Part shown: positions 1 to 13,200 of the stretch, piece by piece
How positions within the stretch are numbered: position 1 is the first letter of the stretch
Layout: the number at the start of each line of letters is the position of its first letter
Source: Pelodera strongyloides
Lineage: Eukaryota; Nematoda; Chromadorea; Rhabditida; Rhabditidae
NCBI GenBank assembly: GCA_036852015.1
Contig: JAANDG010000186.1
Span: 124,001 to 188,000, forward strand
Direction: 5' to 3'
Length of the DNA: 64,000 bases
Translations under genes and position numbers: made by a program
The notes under the pieces: model-generated
What the model was told of the DNA's origin: nothing
The model's input: only the letters and a program-made list of their open reading frames with translations
Database searches by the model: none

Positions 1-486
1 AAAGATTTTTCCGTAGATGGGGAATACCTTAAAAACAACAACAATGATGTCTTCATACACCTCTTGGCCCTTATGCAGCACTTCTACTGTCAATATTATT
101 GTTAGTTATGGTTCTAGTAACAACACTATATTACAATGAACACTTAGATACATTCAACAAGCCATTACAGAACGTACTTAGTTGAGGTCTTCATATAGTC
201 ATAGTCGGGAAGTCGGGAGTCTATCCCTACATAGACTTAGGCCTAGGCTTAGGCTTAAGCTTAGTCTTAAGGTTAGCCTCAGTCATAGAATTGAGTTTAC
301 AGAATCTCACCATTCGTCTTCAGAGTCTTCAGCTTCGTCGGGCGCGGACGTCGACTGCTTTCTAAAGAATATATTTGCAAAGAAACCCAATAAAAGTTGT
401 ATTTTTTATTTTTTTTAATCAATATTTGTGTCTCCATGGAGATCGCTCAATAATTAAAAGATCAGACGAAGATCTGGTTTAATTAC
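1..486. other. Left edge, presumed pezo-1 intron
   Basis: No exon with acceptable splice borders was found on either strand. The stretch is AT-rich and contains degenerate telomere-like repeats at 235-275. The next Piezo exon must lie beyond the edge. Confidence 0.5.
235..275. repeat. Degenerate interstitial telomere-like repeat
   Basis: Several TTAGGC-like units (CTTAGGCCTAGGCTTAGGCT and onward) with substitutions. Confidence 0.6.
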
Positions 487-1226
487 CCAAGTTTGAGGTC
501 AGCATTAGCCCCGAGTTCGTAAGAACCCAAGTTCCGAATGAACTACTCTCCTCAGAACGCACACGTTTCCAAGCACAATAAATACACAACTTCGCATACT
601 TGAGCGACAATCGACTAGGCTTCCTGACTGGCGACGGGCTCAGAAGCGACCCAAAATGTTCTTGAGCCGTTTGATATTCCCGAGCGGAATTCTCCGATAT
701 TGGTGAAATATTTCCGTTATCAGAGAAGATAACAGTCGGAATTATTGGTGATAATTGCTGGTCGGAAGTGGGCGACGGATGTTCGGTGGTATCTAAACAG
801 AAAAACTGAATAATTGCAGAAATAACATAAAAACCATTTGGCGACTTGTCAGTGGCCATTTGGTGACCACTTGATGACCGACTGATGACGGTTTTCGATG
901 AAACTTTGTCAACGCATGGTCACGAAGAGGCACGAAAAAAAGACAGTGAACCGTAACCAAATGGGTTCACCCGTTTCCTATGTTTAAACGTATTGTATCA
1001 GTCTTCTCGTTATGTTTTGCCTCATCAGTTTGCTTGTACGTTTCAATACATCTTTATGTATTGTGCGGTAACACGTATAACAGTAAGTAGAGTTACGGAT
1101 TCCTCACTTTTTAGAAAAAAAAAAGAACTAGGGATATCATCGACCCATTGGTCAAGAGAAAGAGAGTGAGTTAGATTCCATAGAGCTAGAGAAAGGGGCA
1201 GAGCCAGAGAAAGAGTGATTGTTTCA

Positions 1227-1265
<39 letters not shown>

Positions 1266-4200
1266 ATGTAGAGTGAAACAGAGACACCAAGAGAGAAAAG
1301 TAGCAAAAATAAGTGCAAACCTGATACAAACGAAACCTTCGGCTGTCCGTGTAAACCTTCCTCGTCCGCAAATTTCACCACACTGATCTTCGTGTGTTTT
1401 GAGCGAATTTTGTCCATTTTCCTTTTAACCTGGACATGATTCACATAAAATCCCTGAACTCAACTCCCTTGGTATTATTGAAACATGCTATGGTACGAAA
1501 ATGGCGGGAGGGTGGCGCAGTGGCAAGCGCCTTGCTCACGCCACCAGTCGTTGGTGCGAATCCGGGCCGGAACCCCTTGACCCCAACAAAGGTGTACAAG
1601 TTGGTAGCTGGGTAAAACTGGCGGAGGTAAAATAACGATACCTTGGCAAGGACCTCTCGTTCAGCATCTTCAGCCTCACGAATGTCTTTGATTGTGATTT
1701 TTGAGATAAGTTCGGCTCCCCTGCAAGGCACGGATTACTGGTCCCTGCGTTAAACACTATGTAACCCCCACCCACCACGGAATTAGGCTTAGGCTTATTA
1801 GGCTTAGGCTTAGAACGGGTATCATTCTCCAATGTGTTGGAGAATTCTCATAGTCTATCCGACTAAATATATACAGCAGCGTGTTATTTTCCCTTATTGA
1901 TTTTTTTCGTGCCTCACTTTTTAAACACTAAGGTTGGTAACAGACATTGTACTTACAATTAGTTAGGCATGAATAAATTCCGAACCTGCTTGCGAAGAAC
2001 AATTGCGACTTGAATTCGGCGATGATATGCTTGAAGTATTCCGACATAAATATTCGTCTCTGAATTTAAACAAATTTAAAGAGTAATGTGAGCAGGAAAG
2101 GCAAAAACCCAAACTATGTTTGCGCGTCGTGTGCTATATTTATGGATTTGAATGTTGTATATATTCATGTAAAGGCTGGAGAAAATGGTTGGGATCGAAA
2201 TGTTATACCAAGACAATAACTTTTTTTTTTTTGCCTTAAAGGGTCAGGCCCATTTCAAATGACCCCTACTTTTGATGACTCCATCGGATTCTCCGTTTAA
2301 AATATAGTAGGCTGAATTTTTTTCTAATTTTCAAGCCCAAAATTCACACACTATTCGGCAATTTTCCGTGGGCAGTCATACCCAACTATTTATCGCAGTA
2401 TACACGCCCCTTCGCGCTGATTGGCCAATATCGCAATTGCCACGCCCAATAGAGCATATTGCCCAATTAGTGCGAAGGGGCGTGACAACGGCGATGATCA
2501 AATGACCCCTATCTTTGATGATTCCATCTGATTCTACATGTCAAATATAGTAGGATGCAATAATTTTCTAATTTTCAAGCGCAAAAATTACTCATTATTC
2601 AGCAATTTACCGTGAGCAGTCATACACAGCTATCCATCGCAGTTGGCACGCCCATTCGTGCTGACTGGCCGATTCGCAGTTGCCACGCCCCATAGAGCAT
2701 AATGCCCAATTAGCGCGAAGGGGCGTGACAAATGCGATAAATAGTGGGTATGACTGGCAGGGGTAAATCGATGAACGGCGTGAATTTTGCGCTTAAAAAT
2801 TAGAAAAATATTGCATCCTACTATATTTACTATATTTGACATGGAGAATCAGATGGAATCATCAAACGTAGGGGTCATTTGAAATGGGCCTGACCCTTTA
2901 ATCTATAAAGAACTATGTATAATTAATAATAATTTATTAACTACGCATAAAATTCATGAGAAAAATATATGCATCGTACAGTTTTCTTCATAATCACTAA
3001 AATTAGTATGGAGCTCAGTGAGCTTGCAGGCAAATGGGCCTGGGTCCTGGTGCTACAGTATATGTAGACTACCAAAGACGACGTACCTGTATCAATAAAA
3101 ACGCGAAGCACAGCCCATCATAGAATATTCCAGCTTCTGTATGTGGAACGTTACACTCCCCGAGAATTTCGCGACTCAAAACTAGAAATCATTTTTTTAG
3201 AAAATTATATTTATTTATTCCTACTCCCACATCCGCACTCATTTATAGCTGATAAACTGTAAGTACCAGAATTAAAGATATTATAAATTACAAAATGTCC
3301 GTAGTTACAGTCGTCTCAATGTGTACAATCTTCTTTGGTTGCTATATGATATGGTACGTTGTTTTTTTTTGTTTCATTAATATTTCTATTAGCTACGCTT
3401 TATTTCTAAAGTGTTTATTTTTAGTAGCTTGTAGACGTTGAACAAAAACTTTTCTGTACATTAGACCATAGTAGCTTACTTGTTTCCGGATCCATTCCAG
3501 TTTTCAAACATGCAATGCCAAAAAGTTGCAGAACCCAGCAGAAATTACGGTACATTTGTGTCATATAAACGCACCCGACAACCTGTAATGTTTTATTGTG
3601 TATGTTTAACGAATACGTTTTGAATATGATGGTATTTCCTGCTTGCAAAAGAAAATAGAATAATTGCCGAGACCCCAAAAAAACATGTGGTGACTGGTTG
3701 GTGACCATTTGGTGACCAGCTGACGACGGTTTTCGATGAAAATTGGTCAGAACAATGGGCAAAAAAACATTAGATCATTATATGATTAGATGAAGGTGAA
3801 TGTTAAATATTTTTTTAATGACAGGAACAAATATACAAATTAAAAGACTTACCTGCAAGGAAATTTTGATGAAGATCACGGAAATATTGTAGAAAATCAG
3901 CGTGTCCCATCTAAAATATCATTATTATTATTTATTTATTTTTAATTTACCTTTTCTCCAATGATCCTCTTGGATCATTGGAAACGGAGGAACCATGATT
4001 TTCTGACGGTTTCCTGGTTTTGGTAACCACTTGGTGACTTTGTCGTGAGCAAGTTTCCTCGAAAACCGTCTTCAACAAGTCACCAAATGGTCACTAACGA
4101 GTCACCACTATGTGGTCACCAAATGGTCACTAACCAGTCAACAAATGTTTTTTTTTCGTGAATTGTTCCGTTTTTCTGTGTTATGTAAAAATGATGAATA

Positions 4201-7200
4201 TTTTTGCAACTCACAATTGAATGACAAGGGCGAATGGCTTGAGGAACAAATTATGGCCGAGCCATAAGAAAATAAAGCATCCAATCACGTATCCCACAGA
4301 AAATAGAGTCACTAAAATTAAACTGTTTGGTGATATTAAAGGGAGAGGCCCACGAGAAAAAAGTTCTCCTCACTTTACTTGCACAGAATGTCCGGAATTT
4401 CAGAAATATTACTGTGAAAACCGCATTTCTTTGCACCTAGAACTCACAGAGATACGCCCCGGCAAACAGTTCGGCGAGGTACCGTAGTCAGAATCAATTT
4501 TTGCATATTTAGGGCATCATAGTATTGGAAACGCCTTGTTATAATCGTATGAAGGATCTTCATTCGCTTAACCATTATCATGAAGAGAAAGAATGCTAAT
4601 GGACTGATGCAAACCGTAAAAACGTTTCTGACTACGGTACCTGGCCGAACTGTTTGCCGGGGAATACCTCTGTGAGTTCTAGGTGCAAAGCAATGCGGTT
4701 TTCACAGTAATATTTCTGAAATTCCGGACAGTCTGTGCAAGCAAATTGGGGAAAACTTTTTTCTCGTGGGCCTCTCCCTTTAAATGGCTCGATTAAATGG
4801 CTCAAATTCTTTACGGTACAAAGACAACTTATATCGTAAGCATTCCACCACCGGTTTAATTGCCCAAGTTTGAGGTTAGTGCAAAATAATAACCAACTGA
4901 CCTGTACTTGTACCAGCTACGAAGATAACACCGAGTGTTATCCAATAAAAATAGAGAAAGACTATGCACTTGAGCTGATCCAGCATGTCGTGACTGTAAT
5001 TGGGATAATTAATATTGCAATTATCTACACTAAATCTTTTTCCCTTTGTGTGATCCTCCTGTAGTTATAAACCAAACAGATAGCTCTCGTATTGTCTTCT
5101 GCTATATTTTCGCACTTCCTGTTTGACCTTACTCTTAGCACATACGATATTACGATAAAATTATTATGATGATGAGTACATACATAGGAAATCTTAATCT
5201 TAATATTTTACGCCTCAAGAGCGTGCACCTTTATTCAAGGGGGTTTAAAGTTCAATTTCAAGGTTTGCTTATGACATGTTCTGCAGAGGTCCTGAGCAGT
5301 AGGCGACGAGTTCCAGATAACAAATTGCTCGACGTCTTCGGGCATCGTCTTTCGTCGTCTTTTTTTTTAATTCAGAAAAGACAAACTAATAAAACAAACC
5401 ATTCTGATATGAAATCTGGCACTTTTATCGGGGCTCTTTTTGGTTTCGGTCGATTTAATTTCCTTTTGTTCAGTTTGGCCATCAATATTGTCCATAAGGA
5501 CTGGTGATCCACAACTGACGAGTTGATGCCTAAAATACACTCCATATCAGATTGTAGTTTGTGGTCCATGGTAATCCGTTTGTAAAGATAGTAACCACGA
5601 GTATGATCTTGTAAATTTTCTATCTAAATGGTCTTTGCACAAAATGCGCTATGAGTTTTTTGAATGTTCATATGTCCTTTAAATAATAATCTGCTGCGCT
5701 GGAGAAACTTCTTTACAAGATCCAACGTAATGATAATTATAATAATTGTACAATAAGCCATATCTGAGGGATAGTCCCGTCAGTTCCGTGAAAGAATGAT
5801 ATTACATAATATGATGCACTACTTCAACGTTTTTAGCGTGTAAGTAGTGGCAAGTTAGAGTTTCCAATTCGATAGTATGTAAAAAAATAAGCAGATTTTG
5901 TTTGGTATTTGAAAACGTAAAAAAAATAGAAACCTCCAGGATAAATTGCCGCCTCCTTGCTGTTCTCAATAGCAAAAACATATGATTGCGCGCTCACAGC
6001 AACGAGTTGAACGAAATCGGCTGAATGAAAAGTAAAAGTTATTTGGTTTTTAGTAGCTGCTTTGTTTAGTATAACCAGTAGGTTTACTAGCAATAATTAG
6101 GTGGTCTCGTGATTATTCATAGCGAATCGTGGTACAAGATACCACGTTTGCTCATAATTTAAATGAAATGGTCAATTCTTTGAGTGAAATATGCTAATTT
6201 GCAAGATATTGATTATTACCGTACCCCAAATCTTGACAGGATTCGGCGGTACCGTATGATCGGGAAGGAAGAGCCATTCGATCATATTACTGTCCCACGA
6301 GCTCCATGGATAAGCTAAAAGTGAATATATCGCTAACAAATCATCCACAGTTGTGGTTATGGGTGGCACAGGTAACATATACTAAATTGTAATTTAGTTG
6401 TTCAGTTTTTGCTCAACAAACCGCTGACATGTGCATACTGGACAAAGTTAGTTATAATTGCCAGCACCCGGTCGTCAATCTGACTTGGTCAGAAGATTTC
6501 ATAGGCTGTGTAGGAACAACCTAACAACTTTAGGTGTCCGCACCTTTAAAGGGATGGGTTCACTACAAAATCACCTTGTTTTTTTGATTTAGTTTGATTG
6601 TACAAAGAAAAACTTAAACAAAGAGCATAAAAATATTCCTTGAATTATTCCCTAGGGAAGATATTAGGCAAAAAAGGTGAGTATTGATCTTTTTCCGATA
6701 AAGTTGTACTGCAGGATAAACTAAGGAAGCTAAGAGATATGGCTGAAACACACTGTTTTGAGCAAAATAAACCGTAGTCTTCATCGTTTATTTCACATAA
6801 AACAATGAAAAAACAGTGTGTTTCGGCCATATATCTTAGCTTCCTTAGTTTATCTTGCAGTACAACTTTATCGGAAAAAGATCAATACTCACCTTTTTTT
6901 ACCTAATATCTGCCCTAGGGAATAATTCAAGGAATATTTTTTATGCTCTTTGTTTAAGTTTTCCTTTGTACAATCAAAGTAAAGCATAAAAACAAGGTGA
7001 TTTTGTAGTGAACGCATCCCTTTAATATTCATGTGTATTAGAGAGCTAGCTCTCTTCACCAACCTTTGCAGAATATCTTCGGTATTCCCAGGCACAGGAG
7101 GTACTGAACCGATAGTATTACAGCGAGGAATGTGGTATAATACGGCCATATTTTTGCAATTTGCTGTCTTTCCAAAACCAGTGCACCAATGAGAAATATC

Positions 7201-7265
7201 CCGTAGATAACGGCTAGAAGATCACAACGAATTCCAATAGTTGCAACAGAGATGATCATGCAAAT
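487..7265 (-). CDS. pezo-1: pezo-1 exons 29-41 (last ones visible in the window)
   Basis: Exons in order: 7064-7265, 6225-6314, 5934-6020, 5400-5529, 4902-4993, 4215-4311, 3853-3910, 3480-3582, 3087-3181, 1986-2059, 1642-1720, 1357-1429, 487-792. Motifs: QYLLCLGIP, then WLFLPDHTVPPNP, ADFVQLVAVSAQ, PIKVPDFISEC across a splice, FVAGTST, WDTLIFYN, NFCWVLQLF, TEAGIFYDGLCFAFLLIQ, RIFMSEYFKHI and a basic coiled segment VKRKMDKIRSKH. This order matches the Piezo region leading to the central beam. The 306-nt exon at 487-792 is serine/proline-rich and ends in a basic stretch. Its phase fits, but its 3' border (GTAATT at 481-486) falls in a short sequence repeated at about 4852-4885, so the real border may be further in. 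Introns hold TTAA elements at 2236-2901, 4336-4783 and 6546-7025. Confidence 0.88.
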
Positions 7266-10200
7266 CTGAAATAGGCTTTGATGGAATACGCGATAAACCT
7301 TGCCTTATCGTTTGTAGTTTATGACTTTAGTTAGCTAACTGTATTTTTATGGTACATTGTAGTTTCTACGTATGTAGTTTGGTTTGTCGCATGTAAACAG
7401 GGACTCTTGTGTACATACCTGTTTTACAAGGGTAACAAGGGTAACTATTTGATTCTCGGTCCAGTTAAAACGAAATATCGGCCGGTTTTTGAAAAATTCT
7501 TACGTATTTATGCTAATTTGCTGAAATTTAGCTCGATGTTTTATTCTAATTTATTGTCATTTTCATAGGCTACATAAGAATGATGGTGTACTCGATTTGT
7601 TTCAAAAACCGACCGGTAGACCAAACCGCTTTAAACTAATTCTAAAGTTCTCACTTCGAGTCCAAACTTGTAGAAGAAATAGTTTGCAAAGTATTGAATA
7701 CATTTCGTGAGTGAATGATCTGCCTTCTTTCGATTTACATCCGGGAAGAGAATGCCTCGGAGTGGAGGGGCTTCCTTGAAAAACCTGATATAAAATACCG
7801 GATATAAATATGACCACATAAAGAGTTACACACCAGCAAAGATGATTCAAGGCAAAGGTTCACACGTCTTGGTTTGTTTCGTGTTGTCACTGCGTTCGAT
7901 TCACACCTTAGAACACCAAATACAAAAACCGTGAAATCTGAATTAGTTAGAAATGTTAGAGGACGAATCTGCGGCGCAAAATAAGGATGCACAGGGCATG
8001 AATCGAACCTACCTTCTTTGGAATAAAGGTAGACTACGCAAGCATACTACTCACCTTCTTTTCTCGTCGCATCAACGTTTGCCGCAAAAGGACAATGTTG
8101 CGACTAGCAAAAAGGATGCAGAGGAGGATGTAGGACTAAAATTAGTATACGTTTTCGATCAACACTGTTATAAGTTGTTCGAACAAAACCCTAGAAGTCA
8201 AGCAAGAGTGCTAAAAATTAATTGCACACATCAAAATTAGAAATTCGCCCGACTTCTTTTCTGCTGCTTTACCCGGCAATCTTCCTGGTTTACATACATT
8301 GCTTCACTTCCACAACTTTGGGTTTGCCGTACACGTTACGAAAATCTACGTTTCAGGGGTAGTAGGCTCATGCTCAGGCTCGGCCAGCGTTTCGCGTGTC
8401 TTGCGGATGTGTTTTTGTGTATCTTATTACAGAAACCTTGGATGATACGTGTTTCGGGAACCTCATATAAGTATGCAATTTTACATAGCTAATGGGAATT
8501 CCCCTCTGGCGGCGTAGCCGACTGGTGACATACTAAACATCTTGAAATTAATTGATCATCGTAATAGTAATACTGATTCAAAATTGTTACCCTCAAAATC
8601 AGAGATACGTTGTCGGTTTTCTCCATTCCAACCCATGAAAATGAGTTATAAGTGCCGTTTAGGTACGGTGTCTGAAAGACGTAAATTTGTTTTGTTAATG
8701 AATATGGCAGGCCTTGGCAGAATATGAACTTATACTATCGAAAAACAATACCCAGCCAATTGATTAATGCTCACAACATCTGTACAAGAAAAATACCCAG
8801 CCAATGGTCATAAGACTTTTCATCTGCATACACAGTATTGCTAATCATGTGTTCGTTAAATATTCTTTAACGTGTTCACTTCATTGCGTAATTTTGTAAT
8901 GTTACAGTATAGTTTCTTTAATTAATAAATAAGTAAACAATTAATGAAAACAAGTAAATCAGGCTCACATCACATTCAGTCTGAAACTGTTCTGTTTTAA
9001 AGGCGTCCAATTGGTAAACCATCTTCGATATTATTAAGATTGCCGTCCAAACGGACATTAGAGAAGATAGAGGATTGAAGAGATGCTCCCGAGGCAGAAC
9101 AACGGACACGAAGATGACTAAGGGCGCGTTGGTGGCTGAGACCTGGAATGAAATTATTAAAGAAAGCTTATGTGCTTCAGTCTGTAGCGTATGAACCACA
9201 TTGTATTAAAAAACCAATTTACGCGCAGCTTAGGCTTAGTTAGGCTTAGGCTTAGGCTTAGGACTGAAGAGATGTACAAACGAGACTTCTGGAAGTCGCT
9301 ACAGACCTACAGAAAAGCTCATTTCGTCAAAGACTCACAACCCGAGTCACTGGGTGGAGTATATTATAAACCAACAATGTCATAAATCTGGCCAAGTTAA
9401 AACGTTACCATTGGTGCCTGACTCTTATGCATACATGCATGACGTAGTAAAACTGGTGGCAATCTTCTGTTCTTTTTTGAGTGAATGTGAACAAATCCAT
9501 TTACGGGAAGATACTTACTTCATTAACCGCGATATGTATCATAAGTGCCGTCACAATGCGGTCAATGTGTAATTCCAGAAGTCTCCAAGCAAAGTCGGCC
9601 AGTGCGCTCCTTTTCTTCACCAAAGTATGGCATTTTCGCTCAATTCGATCCAAATACACCTGAAGAGAGGGTTATACATTTTTTTCAATCAACTCTTTAC
9701 GTTAGCTCGCTCCCTGTCGCATTTTACTGCGGGTCCTCCAAAAAGTGTGCAGTATGTGTATGTTGTATGTGAGCCAAATGGAACTGCACGCATTTGGCAC
9801 AACTCAGGCATACCACTGGAACACACCGGCGCAACCTTGGCGCACCCTTGGCACCCAATGCCGAACCATTCCGCAGAGCGCCACATTGGTCTTTTTTTGC
9901 CAGAAATTAAGACTAACCTTCATTTTCACTTTCATATTCTTCTCAGTTTTCTCTTCATGTTCTTCTACTTTCTCCTCTTTCGGTCTTCTAAACAAATTTT
10001 TTTAGAATATAAATATTTATTTTATTTTATTTTGCTTAAACACACAATGAAGCAGAAGCTAGACTATAAAGCGAGGTTAGCATTTGACTTTTATTATTTA
10101 GCCACGTAAGCCAAAATGTGTTCTTTTTCACTGTTGTATACATATACTCATTGCCAGTAGTCAGTATTGTTCCAACATTTTTTACTTTACAAAGATGGAC

Positions 10201-13200
10201 TGACAATAAGCCGTTATATTTTTCATGCATTATCTTTCTTTTAAAAGAAGATTACCAATGAACACATATAATATACTGTATTTTGGGCTTCTTCGTATGA
10301 GTAAACAATAACACAGACAAAGTACGTACTTGACCAAGTTAGAAGACAGTAAGTAGAAAGTTTCAGCTTATTTTTTTTAGTTAACAGTTATTAATTTTGG
10401 GTACCCAAGTATATCTTCCGGGCACATCCAAGCTTTCGAACCGCGCCCGAAAATGTTATTCTTTCGAATAACTGTCCTATACAAAATTGAAAGTTTTTAT
10501 TAGTCTACCGCCGTAACAAATACACCGAGGTCATGGCTCATGGGCTCTTGTGCTATACTATACTCTTGTGCTATATATTTTTTCATATTTTTGTAGGGAT
10601 CAGGTATTTCCCAACTGACCTAACTTGTTACCCTAACAATAAGACAATAAGTGAATGAAACGATGTGTGAAAAAATCGTGGGCATTATTGCTTCCTTTTT
10701 GTTGCACACATTTGCATTGTTTATAAAAAACATAAGTATTGCACAGACAGACGAGCATCTGCGCGTGAATTAGACGAGTCTACGCAGTAATGGACTGTAC
10801 TACGTTCTCAGGCGCGCAGCGCGGAACTGCGAATCCGCGTCCGCGGGAAAGTTTCGACATGGGAAATGCGGAGGCGCAGAAAAGATGGCGGGGTTTGTTT
10901 CTCTTTCCCTCTAGTCTTTCAATGCAAATTTGCAATATTTCCCCGCGGACGCCGCTCATGGACCGGGCTGCGCGCCTGAGGGCCCGAGTACCATATCAGA
11001 TTTGTCTTATACTTTTCCTTACATGAGATTCTGAAATCCAGTAAACTGTTGTCTGAAGAAGTCCATTTGCATCTCGGACTGACGGTGTAATTCAGCAAAG
11101 ATTCTTGATAACTCCGAATTTTTCGTGAAAAGAATCTAAAACGAACAAATCTTCAAAAACAATAAACAAAAACTTAAATCTCTCTTAAAGCGAAATATTG
11201 GCCGGTTTTTGAAACGCATCGACTACATCAGCATTCTTTTGCAGCATATATAAATGAACATAAATTAGAATAAAAAAAAATCTAGCTCAATTCGAGCAAA
11301 TTAGCATAAATACGTAAGAATTCATTTGAATAAATATTATACTGGACGACTAGACAAAAACGGAACTATCCTGTAAAACGCTATTTTGGGTTTGCGTGGA
11401 AGTATTCTGACAGAACTTAAGCTACGTTACATGTCATAGTCAGATGTTCAACCGACATCAGGTAGATGTTTCTAATTCCGTCTCCGCAACTTCGTGTTAG
11501 TATGAACAAAACACTTACAGTTAGCTAATTGTAAGCATATTAGCTTACGTAGGGCGAAGGCAATCTTACCATTAGTTTATCTTAATTTAGCTTACGCTTA
11601 CAACTAGCTTATGGGGTTTGCAAGTATGCCCGATTTTCCTTGCAAGTATCGAAAAATTTACCGTATCTTGGCACTACACAAGCATATCTACAGGCAGTGT
11701 TTACGACCGATCGCCACGGGACCAATTGTTCAACAAAAAATGTCTTTGATGGCGGATTTTCTATAGTGCGGATGTGTCAAAATTACGGTAAAGTGTGTAA
11801 AAATCACACGATTTTGCGAATTGATACTTGCAAGGAAAACTCGCGGTTTTTGGCATACTTGCAAACCCCATTATCTCTTACCTCCTCCCATTTTCCAGTT
11901 CTTTTCATCAGTCGTTCGTGGAAGAAGTTTACTTGTATTAGAGTAAAGATAAGAAAAGATATGGGAGTTAGCAGTCGGATAAATAGTCTACTGCTGGAGA
12001 TTCGTTGCAGACCCATTGAGCGAACTCTGAAGACATAACTTGACTAAAGTGGCAGGACACGTGGTTTGTGAAACGTGTACTGGGTAACCATTGCGTACCA
12101 TGTATTCTAAACATCAGGCACATAATGGAACCACGAGATTAGTACTATTAGAATTATAGATTAGTATTATTAGAATTATCTTATCACTCACACATCTTCC
12201 GAGAGATACTGATGGTAGAGCTCTGGTACTCCGTGGAATTGAAAGGTGTATATCAGAGATAACACTAACATACAGTAGACCAGCATCACCAACCAGAATG
12301 AGTACAACATCTTTCGCCACGTCGGGAAGGAAAGCTAAAAGTACTCGGATTAAAATAAGATGTAAACAAATTGTTAAACTAACACATATTTAAATGTGGA
12401 TGTATGCTTTTTCGTGATAAATGTTTAGGTAGCATCTAACTAACGTAGCTCTATGTTTCTCTTTTTTCTCATCATCTCCTTTCTTCAATGCAATCCCTCT
12501 CTCATCATGCTTCTCCACACGTCTAATTGTAAGGGAGCTTAATTACTGTGATTCAAGGCTCGGTTAGACAAAACCTATTCCGGTGGAAAAAAAAACGAAA
12601 CCCACTTGAAATACATTGATGAAAATCAGGAAGAACGTCATGTACAGTAGTCTGTAAAAGACGACTGGGTCCTGTAGCGAAATGGCCAAAAGCAGGCACA
12701 AATTGAATAAGACCCAATAATCAGCAATCTTCTCACGACACTTGTTGAGAAATCCGGATTTCTTTTTCTTTCGCGCTGAAAGTAAAATGTGCACAGTCAT
12801 TGTCTATTGGCGACGAAACATGCGCCGCGCACAAAAACCAAAAAATGGTACGAGTCTCAACGATCATCGGTGGCAGAAGAACACCAGAAGTGCGCCGCAA
12901 GTACGCTCCCCGCGCGCCTAGATGTGCTTTCGCGCGGTTGACAATCTACAAAGGACAATTAAGACGAGGCCGTCATGACGGATATTGGAAAAGTCCTAAA
13001 TTATTTAGAATTGTATAAAATTTCCTACCATTCACATTGTCTTCAAGCATCTTTTCCTTTTCTTCCCGGGATCCTGAATTTGCAGCAATTCAAAGAAAAT
13101 TAAATCAGCAAGAAAAGGCACATAATTGTATTAATAATTTTTAGTTCATATTCTTTTAATGGTCGTTCAGTATATCGACGATTGTCTGTATTTGCGGTAA

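Noticed and set aside
7953..8240. Plus-strand frame of 95 aa
   Set aside because: It is the antisense shadow of the pezo-1 exon 8055-8135 and its flanks.
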